DNA from: Syntrophomonadaceae bacterium
GTDB taxonomy: Bacteria > Bacillota > Syntrophomonadia > Syntrophomonadales > Syntrophomonadaceae
Length of the DNA: 10,712 nucleotides
NCBI GenBank assembly: GCA_028686565.1
Contig: JAQUBU010000060.1
Location: 1-10,712, forward strand
Direction of reading: 5' to 3'
Shown here: one piece after another, positions 1 to 6,963 of the stretch
Numbering within the stretch: the first letter of the stretch is position 1
Layout of the letters: the number at the start of each line of letters is the position of its first letter
Program-made: the position numbers and the translations under genes
The notes under the pieces: generated by a model
The model's input: the letters and a program-made list of their open reading frames with translations, nothing else
Databases searched by the model: none
What the model was told of the DNA's origin: nothing

Positions 1-4
1 TTGT

Positions 5-88
5 CTCGTTATATTATAGCAGAGCAGGTGATAAATTAGGTATTTATGGCAATCCCGGTTTTGATAAGACTTTCACCTCGTTATATTA
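5..88. repeat. 12-base direct repeat CTCGTTATATTA, two copies
   Basis: An exact copy of CTCGTTATATTA lies at 5-16 and another at 77-88, 72 bases apart start to start, in the non-coding stretch before the first signalling gene. The second copy overlaps the -10 position of a possible promoter. Such spacing would suit a regulator site, but no known operator is recognised. A frame open from the window edge to a stop at 87-89 also crosses both copies, so they could instead belong to the tail of an upstream gene. Confidence 0.4.
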
Positions 89-89
89 G
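61..89 (+). promoter_or_regulatory. candidate sigma-A-type promoter upstream of the c-di-GMP enzyme gene
   Basis: TTGATA at 61-66 matches the -35 consensus at five of six positions. A 17-base spacer leads to TATTAG at 84-89, a weaker -10 match at four of six. A second, weaker pair is TTGCAA (103-108) and TATATA (126-131). The region is AT-rich, so chance matches are expected. The start codon lies about 130 bases downstream, which would leave a long leader. Confidence 0.22.
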
Positions 90-97
90 TAATATAT

Positions 98-118
98 AAG
101 CATTGCAATATTATGCTT
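98..118. promoter_or_regulatory. inverted repeat AAGCAT-N9-ATGCTT, possible operator or leader hairpin
   Basis: AAGCAT (98-103) and ATGCTT (113-118) are perfect inverted arms around a 9-base centre. They are flanked by AT-alternating runs at 93-97 and 123-131 that can extend the pairing across a bulge. The element lies between the candidate promoter and the first gene. No T-run follows directly, so it is not a convincing terminator. A binding site or mRNA stem is possible but unproven. Confidence 0.3.
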
Positions 119-218
119 TCTGATATATATAAAAGCAGGAATTAAGTCAAATTAACGCGAATGCAAATATTAGACATGTGCCCTGTTTACGGGATTATTG
201 GATACAGGAGGCAAATAG

Positions 219-2207
219 ATGACCAACATAGAGAAAAAAGAACAACCTATTGATAACATTTTACATTTGTTGCAATCATGTGATGAAGCTCTTCGTCACT
301 ATGGTCAAAAATATCGCCAAATGGCCGAGAACTCATTTGATATGATAGTCTTACTCAAGCCGGATGATTTTACTTATCTTTATATCAATTCAACACTCCA
401 GATAATTCTTGGCTATAATCCAGATGATTTACTGGGCAAGCACGCTATTGATTTTATACACCCGGAAGACCAACAGCAATTAATTACTGCTATTAACAAT
501 GTTATAGGCAGCGGCGGGGGTAACAGTGCGCCCTACCGCTTTCGTAAAAAAAACGGAGATTATGTATGGCTGGAAACTACCGGCCGGGTTATTCGCGATG
601 AAGGCGGCACTGAAGCTTTGTTAATGAATTCCCGCGATGTTTCTGAACGCAAACGCTTTGAGGAGGCAATCCAGTACCGCCTTGGTTTGGAAGCGGCAGT
701 AGCACGTTCTGCCCGTCTTTTTATTGCACCCGAAGGGCCCCCTATAAAAGAGATTCTTAGTCTGCTCGGCAAAGCGGTTGGGGTCAATAGAGTCTATATA
801 TTTAAGAAGCAAAGTAATAGCTCAATTATGGATAATCTCTTCGAATGGTCCGATGAAAAAAATGTTTTGCAAATTACCAAACTCCGGAACATGGACTCTG
901 CTCTTTTCCCATGGTGGATGTCTGCACTTAGTAAGAAGCAAGCCGTAATAATAAGGAATATTAATGATCTGCCTTTAGAAGCTGCTGCCGAAAAAGAGAT
1001 TCTGCAAGCGCAAAACACTTCTTCTCTGCTGGCAGTTCCTATTTGCTCCTCGAAGCAAGAATTAATTGGCTTTATGGGTTTTGATGACACCAAAAGTGAT
1101 CGCAACTGGCAAACAGATGATATTGATACTCTGCGCGTAGTAGCAGAAATGATGGGCCTTTATTGGGATAAACAGCTTTCGGAAGGAATAATTCAGCATC
1201 TAAGCTTTACCGACAAAGTCACCGGTCTTTATAACCGGGCATTTTTTGAAGAAGAACTGCTGCGCCTGGATACCCAGCGCAATCTTCCGCTTAGCATAAT
1301 AATTGGGGATGTGAACGGTTTAAAACTAGTCAATGATGTTTTTGGCCATCAGGAGGGCGACCTTCATCTCCAAAAAGCTGCCCGCATTCTAATTGATTGC
1401 TGTCGCAAAGGTGATATAATTGCGCGCTGGGGCGGTGATGAATTCGTTATACTCCTCCCTCTGACACCCTCTGCAACTGCACAGAATATTTGTCAGCGCA
1501 TAAAAAAAGCTTGTTCTCAAAGCGATGAGCATCCAATCCAACTAAGTATTGCTACAGGTTCCGCAGCCAAAGAAAAACCCGAGCAAGATATTATGACGGT
1601 TTTTCAGCAGGCTGATGAGGCAATGTATAATCAGAAGCTTCTGGATAATAAAGCCACACGCAGTAATTTTATTCTTTCCCTGGAAAATCAGTTAGTTTCA
1701 ACTACGCATGAAACACTGGATCATACCATGCGCATACGTGAAATGTCCGTTATGCTTGGTTGTGCATTAAACTTGTCCGAAAGTGAACTGGAACGCTTAG
1801 CTTTATTAAGCTCACTTCATGATATTGGCGAAATCGCCGTTCCTGTTGATTTTCTTAAGAAAATCGGGCCTCTTAACTCTGAAGAATGGTCAGCTATGCA
1901 AAAACATTGCGAAATAGGCTACCGTATTGTTCAATTCACTCCCGAATTGTCAATAATAGCCGAGGATATTCTAAGCCACCATGAGCATTGGGATGGCAGT
2001 GGTTATCCGCTGGGGCTTAAGCATAAGCAAATTCCGCTTGCGTCCCGTATTTTAGCCATAGTAGATGCCTACGATGTAATGACTCGGGGCCGCGCATATC
2101 AAGCAGCCCGCAGTCCGGAGCAAGCCCGGGAGGAAATAAAAAAATGTGCCGGCACTCAATTTGATCCGGAATTGGTTGAGATATTTTTAGGTTTTCAGTT
2201 AGCTTAA
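219..2207 (+). CDS. PAS-GAF-GGDEF-HD-GYP cyclic di-GMP synthase/phosphodiesterase
   Basis: This is a 662-residue cytosolic signalling protein that should turn over cyclic di-GMP. The order is PAS (about 32-150), GAF (about 165-320), GGDEF (about 325-485) and HD-GYP (about 490-660). The GGDEF site is intact at 405-409, with the upstream DVNGLK...ND...GH..GD substrate signature. R396-K-G-D399, five residues before it, matches the RxxD product-inhibition I-site, so the cyclase should be active and feedback-limited. The HD-GYP half keeps H502, H534-D535, H563, H587-H588 and D592-GSGYP. However, the usual HDxGK lysine is glutamate (E538), which may alter or abolish hydrolysis. No membrane segment is evident, so PAS-GAF should sense an internal signal. 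AGGAGG at 206-211, seven bases before ATG, supports the start. The histidine kinase that follows carries a related PAS-GAF pair. Domain calls are firm; the net direction of c-di-GMP turnover is unknown. Confidence 0.95.
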   Translation: MTNIEKKEQPIDNILHLLQSCDEALRHYGQKYRQMAENSFDMIVLLKPDDFTYLYINSTLQIILGYNPDDLLGKHAIDFIHPEDQQQLITAINNVIGSGGGNSAPYRFRKKNGDYVWLETTGRVIRDEGGTEALLMNSRDVSERKRFEEAIQYRLGLEAAVARSARLFIAPEGPPIKEILSLLGKAVGVNRVYIFKKQSNSSIMDNLFEWSDEKNVLQITKLRNMDSALFPWWMSALSKKQAVIIRNINDLPLEAAAEKEILQAQNTSSLLAVPICSSKQELIGFMGFDDTKSDRNWQTDDIDTLRVVAEMMGLYWDKQLSEGIIQHLSFTDKVTGLYNRAFFEEELLRLDTQRNLPLSIIIGDVNGLKLVNDVFGHQEGDLHLQKAARILIDCCRKGDIIARWGGDEFVILLPLTPSATAQNICQRIKKACSQSDEHPIQLSIATGSAAKEKPEQDIMTVFQQADEAMYNQKLLDNKATRSNFILSLENQLVSTTHETLDHTMRIREMSVMLGCALNLSESELERLALLSSLHDIGEIAVPVDFLKKIGPLNSEEWSAMQKHCEIGYRIVQFTPELSIIAEDILSHHEHWDGSGYPLGLKHKQIPLASRILAIVDAYDVMTRGRAYQAARSPEQAREEIKKCAGTQFDPELVEIFLGFQLA

Positions 2208-2360
2208 GCTGCTAATACCAGATTACTATATATCATGGCGTTAAACATCAAGGCCCGTTGCTGTTATGGTTTCAGATTATAGGATACCTGGAATGAATGA
2301 CATAGAATTTTTTATTGTCGCCAAAGAAATTGCACTTGATACCTGAATACTTAAACATTG

Positions 2361-2366
2361 GGAGGT
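2361..2366 (+). promoter_or_regulatory. ribosome binding site GGAGGT fixing the kinase start
   Basis: GGAGGT lies five bases before the ATG at 2372. The frame is open further upstream to a TTG at 2315, but that codon has no Shine-Dalgarno sequence and would add only 19 residues that match no domain. The ATG at 2372 is therefore preferred. Confidence 0.8.
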
Positions 2367-2371
2367 GTGCT

Positions 2372-4543
2372 ATGCCTGCAGGTTTCCCTAAAACCAACCA
2401 ATCCGCCTACGAAGTATTGCTGCACATAAAAAAGGCTATTGATAGTTCCAGCAACGCCATATCCGTGAACTATATCAATGGTGATTTTTATTACTTGAAT
2501 AATGCCTTCACCCAGCTGTTTGGATATTATTTGGAAGAAATAAATGCTATGCAGGGCCTTAGCGAACTCTTCGTCAGATCCGAGGTTCTTGCTGAGATTT
2601 TCTCCACCATGCAAAATGGTAATTCCTGGCTTGGCGAAGTGGTAATGAACAAAAGCACACTCGATACTTTTCCCGTAAATCTTCAGATTGATCCGGTCCG
2701 GGATGAAGATGGAAGCTTAATTGCCATGATAGCAATCTATACTGACATTACTTTGCAAATGGAAGCTGAACGTGCTTTTAAAAAGAGAATCCTATATGAA
2801 AACATGCTTTCCATGATTGCCATGCACGCTGTTGATCCTGAAAAAAGCGGTGCTTTTTTCAGTGAATCCATAAGTGTACTGGGAGAAACTCTGGATGTCA
2901 GCCGGGTCTATATTTTCCAGTATTCAATCAAGCGCGATGCTTATGATAATACCTACGAATGGGTAGCCAATGGAATATCACCCCAAAAAGAAATGCTTCA
3001 GAATATCCCTGCTGATGATATTCCCTGGTGGACCGAGATGCTGCGCAATAACCATACTATTATTTACAGCGATATAGCAGACATTCCCGGCGAAACTGAA
3101 AGAGAACTGCTCCAGGCTCAAGAGATAAAGTCGGTGCTGGTGGTTCCCTTTAATGTAGGGAAAAACTATTTTGGTTTTTTGGGTTTTGATGAATGTCGTT
3201 ATCATCGGCTTTGGCCAATGGAAGATATCGATATATTAACAACCGTAGCCCAAATATTCAACTGGTCCCTGGAACGCGGAAGAGTGCAGCGAAAGCTGCT
3301 GGCCAACGAAGAACAACTGGCAGTAACCTTGCAGAGCATTGGGGACGGTGTTATAACTTGTAATGTTAACTACCAGGTAATTTTGATGAATCAAGCAGCT
3401 GAAGATATAACCTCATGGACAGCCCCGGAAGCCACAGGCAAAAATATTTGTGATGTATTGTACCTGATAGATGGATCAAACCAACAAGAGCATAGCCTTC
3501 TCAAGCAATTGATTATGAATATTATCAAAAAACAGTATATCAGCAATTATCCGGAAACTTTCACCCTGCTAACCAAGGATGCGGCCCGCAAAATAATAAC
3601 CTGTTCCGGTAATACCATCAAAAATCGCGAAAACCGAATAATCGGCCTGGTGCTGGTTCTGCGGGACGTAACCGAAGAGAAAAGGCATGAAGCCCAGGTG
3701 GCTCTCTCGCAAAAGCTCGAATCCATAGGGCAGCTTGCTGCCGGAATCGCCCACGAAATTAATACCCCTATGCAATACGTAGGTGACAATACCCAGTTTT
3801 TAAAGGAGGCTTTTGCGGATTTCCAGTCTCTCCTGCTTGATTACCGGCAGTTGATAGCGTCCTTTGAAGAAGGTAGTAATATAGAAGAATCCATTCAAAT
3901 CATCCACGAGCATGAAAACGCAAGCGATCTGGAATACCTCCTTGACGAAATCCCCAAAGCAATTGAACAATCACTCTCTGGAATAGAACGAGTCAGAAAG
4001 CTGGTTCTTACCATGAAAGACTTTTCCCACCACCAAAGCGGGGAAAAACGCTTTTCCGATGTTAACAAGGGAATTGAAAATACGGTTAATATATCTGTAA
4101 ACGAATGGAAATATTACGCAGATTTGAAGCTGGAGCTCGCTTCGGATCTTCCTTTACTTTTCTGTGCCATAGATGAAATCAACCAGGTTGTTTTGAACAT
4201 GATAGTGAACTCCAGCCACGCCATCCAGGCTGCTATTGAAAAATCGTCTTATGAAAAGGGCTGCATCACTATAGTTACAGCCCAGGAATACGGCAATATT
4301 AAAATTATGATAAGCGATAATGGTTTAGGAATTCCCTCCAGCATTATTCATCGTATATATGACCACTTCTTTACTACCAAGAAAGTTGGGCAGGGAACCG
4401 GGCAAGGATTGGCGATTGCCCATGATATTATCGTAACTAAACACCAGGGTAAAATTCAAGTCGAATCAACAGAAGGTGAGGGAACCTGTTTTACCATTAG
4501 TTTACCTGTATCATCCTCACCTCAAAAAGGAGTTGATGGATAA
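2372..4543 (+). CDS. soluble PAS-GAF-PAS sensor histidine kinase
   Basis: A 723-residue histidine kinase without membrane segments. The order is PAS (about 15-130), GAF (about 137-297), a second PAS (about 302-428), a HisKA dimerisation helix and an HATPase domain (about 590-720). The phospho-acceptor is H461 in GIAHEINTP. The ATP site is complete: N box around N613, G1 box D649-NGLGIP, an FTTK F-box segment, and a GQGTGQGLA G2 box. Roughly 100 residues separate the HisKA motif from the ATP domain, as in the HEINTP-Q subclass of PAS kinases. It has no receiver of its own, and three receiver proteins follow at once, so they are its likely partners. Its first PAS-GAF pair resembles that of the preceding c-di-GMP enzyme, including the RVYIF, PWW, LLQAQ/ILQAQ and GF-GFD blocks, suggesting a shared kind of signal. 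The stop overlaps the start region of the next gene, implying translational coupling. The signal is not deducible. Confidence 0.95.
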   Translation: MPAGFPKTNQSAYEVLLHIKKAIDSSSNAISVNYINGDFYYLNNAFTQLFGYYLEEINAMQGLSELFVRSEVLAEIFSTMQNGNSWLGEVVMNKSTLDTFPVNLQIDPVRDEDGSLIAMIAIYTDITLQMEAERAFKKRILYENMLSMIAMHAVDPEKSGAFFSESISVLGETLDVSRVYIFQYSIKRDAYDNTYEWVANGISPQKEMLQNIPADDIPWWTEMLRNNHTIIYSDIADIPGETERELLQAQEIKSVLVVPFNVGKNYFGFLGFDECRYHRLWPMEDIDILTTVAQIFNWSLERGRVQRKLLANEEQLAVTLQSIGDGVITCNVNYQVILMNQAAEDITSWTAPEATGKNICDVLYLIDGSNQQEHSLLKQLIMNIIKKQYISNYPETFTLLTKDAARKIITCSGNTIKNRENRIIGLVLVLRDVTEEKRHEAQVALSQKLESIGQLAAGIAHEINTPMQYVGDNTQFLKEAFADFQSLLLDYRQLIASFEEGSNIEESIQIIHEHENASDLEYLLDEIPKAIEQSLSGIERVRKLVLTMKDFSHHQSGEKRFSDVNKGIENTVNISVNEWKYYADLKLELASDLPLLFCAIDEINQVVLNMIVNSSHAIQAAIEKSSYEKGCITIVTAQEYGNIKIMISDNGLGIPSSIIHRIYDHFFTTKKVGQGTGQGLAIAHDIIVTKHQGKIQVESTEGEGTCFTISLPVSSSPQKGVDG
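4527..4532 (+). promoter_or_regulatory. ribosome binding site AAGGAG before an unusual start
   Basis: AAGGAG lies inside the 3' end of the kinase gene. It is 3 bases from an out-of-frame ATG (4536), 7 from an in-frame ATA (4540) and 10 from an in-frame ATT (4543). It shows that translation of the next reading frame starts here, not at the ATG at 4675, which lies inside the receiver domain. Confidence 0.6.
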
Positions 4544-5757
4544 TTAAGAGCAAAAAACGTATATTATTTATTGATGACGATGCTTATCTGCTGGATGGTT
4601 TAAAACGCCGATTCCGTAACAAACATGATTCCTGGGACCTGTTCTTTGCCCAAGGCGGCGAAGAGGGCCTGGAAATGATGAAACAGCAAAAATTCGATAT
4701 GGTAATCAGCGACATGATTATGCCGGGCATAAATGGAGCTGAGCTTCTCAGCCAGGTTGCAATGCTATATCCGGATACTGTTCGCATAATACTTTCGGGA
4801 AACACCAAACAGGAACTTGCCTTGGCTTCCGTGTCCATAACCCATCAGTTTATAAATAAACCTGTGGATATTGATGTGCTTATATATTCTATTGATCGAG
4901 TATTCAGGCTGAGGGATTTGCTGGGCAACAATAACTTGATACAGATTGCTACCACGGTGAATAATCTGCCGTGTATTCCGCAACTATCTGCTATGCTGAT
5001 TGAAGAAATGCAATCACCAGAACCTTCAATCAAAAAAATTGCGGCCATTATGAGCCACGACCTGGCTATGACAGCCAAGGTTCTGCAGTTGGTAAACTCA
5101 GCTTTTTTCGGCCTTCCCCAAAAAGTTAATAACGTCCAGCAGGCTACAGCTCTGCTAGGTCTTGAAACCTTAAAAGCTCTTACCCTCTATGTCCATGCTT
5201 TTGACTCCAACAAATCTGCGGACAATATACTTTTTAACGCTTGTGCTCTGCAGAATCACAGCCTCATGGTAGGTAAAATGTCCCACTACTTAATACTGGA
5301 CGTTTGCGGGAATGAAAAAATGGCGGAAGATGCCAGACTCGCCGGTATATTGCACGACATCGGCTATTTGTTACTGCTGGGCATTCCAGATATTTATAAA
5401 GAACTATTAACTCTGATAAAGAAGCAGCCTAAAACCCTGCTGGAAGCAGAATACCAGCTTTTCAAGGTAACTCATGCCGAAATTGGAGCTTATCTTCTGG
5501 GAATGTGGGGATTCTCGGATAGTGTTATTGAGTCGGTTGCCTACCATCACCACCCATCGCAAGCATCCGGGACAAGTTTATCACCGCTTGCGGCAGTGCA
5601 TATTGCCAATGCTTTACTGCCAATGCATTGGCAACCCTGTCATAATATCACCCAGCAATTATTGGACTATGAATATATAGAATCTCTTGCCTTTTTACCA
5701 AAAATTGCCAAATGGGAAGAATACGCCAGTAATTTTTTAAAAAAGGGGCGACTATAA
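4543..5757 (+). CDS. receiver-HDOD response regulator, start codon non-standard or frameshifted
   Basis: Read from ATT 4543 this is about 404 residues: a complete receiver followed by an HDOD domain (about 140-340). The receiver has the acidic cluster D11-D13, phospho-acceptor D57 in VISDMIMPG, and lysine K106 in NKP. HDOD domains are HD relatives that usually work through protein contacts. This one keeps H271-D272-IG, a later HAEIGA histidine and a YHHHP motif, so metal binding cannot be excluded. The frame is open only from 4537, and between there and the receiver no ATG, GTG or TTG occurs. Possible starts are ATA 4540 or ATT 4543. Alternatively, ATG 4536 would be the start if one T were absent near 4544-4545, giving a natural N terminus MDNKSKKRILFIDDD. 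The ATG at 4675 would remove the acidic cluster and is unlikely. The last base of its stop is the first base of the next gene. It is probably phosphorylated by the kinase upstream. Confidence 0.85.
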   Translation: MKSKKRILFIDDDAYLLDGLKRRFRNKHDSWDLFFAQGGEEGLEMMKQQKFDMVISDMIMPGINGAELLSQVAMLYPDTVRIILSGNTKQELALASVSITHQFINKPVDIDVLIYSIDRVFRLRDLLGNNNLIQIATTVNNLPCIPQLSAMLIEEMQSPEPSIKKIAAIMSHDLAMTAKVLQLVNSAFFGLPQKVNNVQQATALLGLETLKALTLYVHAFDSNKSADNILFNACALQNHSLMVGKMSHYLILDVCGNEKMAEDARLAGILHDIGYLLLLGIPDIYKELLTLIKKQPKTLLEAEYQLFKVTHAEIGAYLLGMWGFSDSVIESVAYHHHPSQASGTSLSPLAAVHIANALLPMHWQPCHNITQQLLDYEYIESLAFLPKIAKWEEYASNFLKKGRL

Positions 5758-6947
5758 TGAATAATAAAATTCTCCTGGTTGATGACGATCCCGATATTCT
5801 TTCGGCATACAGACGAAATCTTCATAAAAAATTCCATTTATTCTCTGCGCAAAGTGCTGACGAGGGCCTTAAAATCCTTAAAGAAAGCGGACCTTTTTCC
5901 GCCATTGTCTCTGATTATCGCATGCCCGGCATGGACGGCATTCAGTTCCTTGCCCTATCGCGATCTTTATTTCCCGATACCGTAAGAATTATGCTGACCG
6001 GTCAGGCAGATATGCAAGCAGCTATTGATGCTATTAATCAAGGTAATATTTTTCGTTTTCTTAATAAGCCCTGTCCCTCAGAATTATTGGTCGAACACCT
6101 CCATACAGCCGTAGAACAATACCGCCTGGTTAATGCTGAGCGCGAACTGCTGGAGCAAACCTTAAAGGGGAGTGTTAAAGTTCTGGTGGATATTCTGGGG
6201 ATAGTTAATCCGCTGGCCTTCAGCAAAGCTGAAAAGTTTCGCGTCATGTCCAGGAAAATAGCTGAACGCATGCAAATTCAAGATACCTGGGAAATTGAGC
6301 TTACGGCCATGCTATCGCAGATTGGATGTGTAACCGTCCCCGAAGAAATACTAAAAAAGAAGCTGCACAATCAGCCTCTCACTCCTACCGAGGAAGATAT
6401 ATTTGCTTCGCATCCCCAGCTAGGCCAGAAACTGCTTATGAACATTCCCCGGCTTGATGGTATAGCTAATGCTATTGCAAACCAATTTGCAATTAATAAT
6501 AAAGATATGAAAAACACCTCGTTGTCTGCCAATATTATAACAATGCTTAATGACTTTGATCAGCTTTCCCAAAATGGCAGCAGTATGAGCCAGGCACTCA
6601 GCATCATGCAGAATCAACGGGATTACGCTCCCATGATTATGTCCGCTTTTCAAAGTGAAACTATTTCAGCATGGGGTTGCAATCTAGCCGAAGTCGATTT
6701 TAAGGATTTGGATTTTAGCAGCACAAGCAATACGCAAACCCGGCAATCCAAAGTTCAGGTTCTTAATATGAGTGAAATCAAGGTAGGTATGGTACTTGAT
6801 GAGAATATAATCGATAAAGAGGGTCGTGTTTTAATAACCCACCCCCATGTAATTACCGATGTGCTGAGACTTCGCCTGCAAAACTTCGCGCGTTTGGGAC
6901 TAATTCGCAATTCGGTAAGAGTCCAGCTTGAAGCAACAGAAATATAA
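5757..6947 (+). CDS. receiver plus degenerate HD-GYP-like response regulator (first paralogue)
   Basis: 396 residues. The receiver (1-120) is complete: D9-D11, phospho-acceptor D53, T81 and K104. A helical linker leads to an HD-GYP-like domain (about 140-290) that has lost its catalytic ligands. The HD pair is S187-Q188, the HH pair is N242-Q243, and the DGxGYP motif is absent; only H219 (SHPQLG) remains. Hydrolysis of c-di-GMP is therefore not expected, and a binding or partner-recognition role is inferred. A polar Ser/Thr/Asn/Gln-rich linker near 318-330 precedes a C-terminal segment with VGMVLDENI, also found in the next protein. There is no DNA-binding domain. ATG overlaps the previous stop by one base (TAATG), with GGGG at 5745-5748 as ribosome binding site, so the genes are coupled. 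It is a tandem paralogue of the next gene, with receivers roughly three-quarters identical by eye. Receiver call firm; output function unknown. Confidence 0.92.
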   Translation: MNNKILLVDDDPDILSAYRRNLHKKFHLFSAQSADEGLKILKESGPFSAIVSDYRMPGMDGIQFLALSRSLFPDTVRIMLTGQADMQAAIDAINQGNIFRFLNKPCPSELLVEHLHTAVEQYRLVNAERELLEQTLKGSVKVLVDILGIVNPLAFSKAEKFRVMSRKIAERMQIQDTWEIELTAMLSQIGCVTVPEEILKKKLHNQPLTPTEEDIFASHPQLGQKLLMNIPRLDGIANAIANQFAINNKDMKNTSLSANIITMLNDFDQLSQNGSSMSQALSIMQNQRDYAPMIMSAFQSETISAWGCNLAEVDFKDLDFSSTSNTQTRQSKVQVLNMSEIKVGMVLDENIIDKEGRVLITHPHVITDVLRLRLQNFARLGLIRNSVRVQLEATEI

Positions 6948-6951
6948 ATTT

Positions 6952-6957
6952 GGAGGT
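6952..6957 (+). promoter_or_regulatory. ribosome binding site GGAGGT fixing the start of the second tandem regulator
   Basis: GGAGGT sits six bases before ATG 6964. The frame also has an ATG at 6928 inside the previous gene, but it lacks a Shine-Dalgarno sequence and adds 12 residues absent from the paralogue. From 6964 the protein begins MNSKILLVDD, matching MNNKILLVDD of its neighbour. Confidence 0.85.
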
Positions 6958-6963
6958 ATATTT

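Noticed and set aside
3..89. Frame open from the window edge to TAG at 87-89, perhaps the tail of an upstream gene.
   Set aside because: Only 28 codons with no recognised motif; an open stretch this short is not unlikely by chance. It cannot be judged without the preceding sequence.
120..218. A c-di-GMP riboswitch in the leader of the c-di-GMP enzyme gene.
   Set aside because: The conserved GEMM-type core segments were not found. The only pairing noted was CCTGT (182-186) with ACAGG (204-208) near the ribosome binding site, which is too short to support a claim.
2315..2371. TTG at 2315 as the kinase start.
   Set aside because: No ribosome binding site and no domain content in the extra 19 residues; the GGAGGT-ATG at 2372 is clearly better.
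2208..2371. Separate promoter or terminator between the c-di-GMP enzyme and the kinase.
   Set aside because: Only an 8-base repeat GATACCTG (2283-2290, 2338-2345) and weak -10-like patches were seen. No paired -35/-10 or strong hairpin was found, so operon structure across this gap is undecided.
4523..4546. Possible -1 ribosomal frameshift at the A-run joining the kinase and the receiver into a hybrid kinase.
   Set aside because: A -1 shift at the A-run (4524-4528) would meet TGA at 4534-4536 before entering the open receiver frame. Slippage would have to occur in the few bases after 4536, where no slippery heptamer exists.
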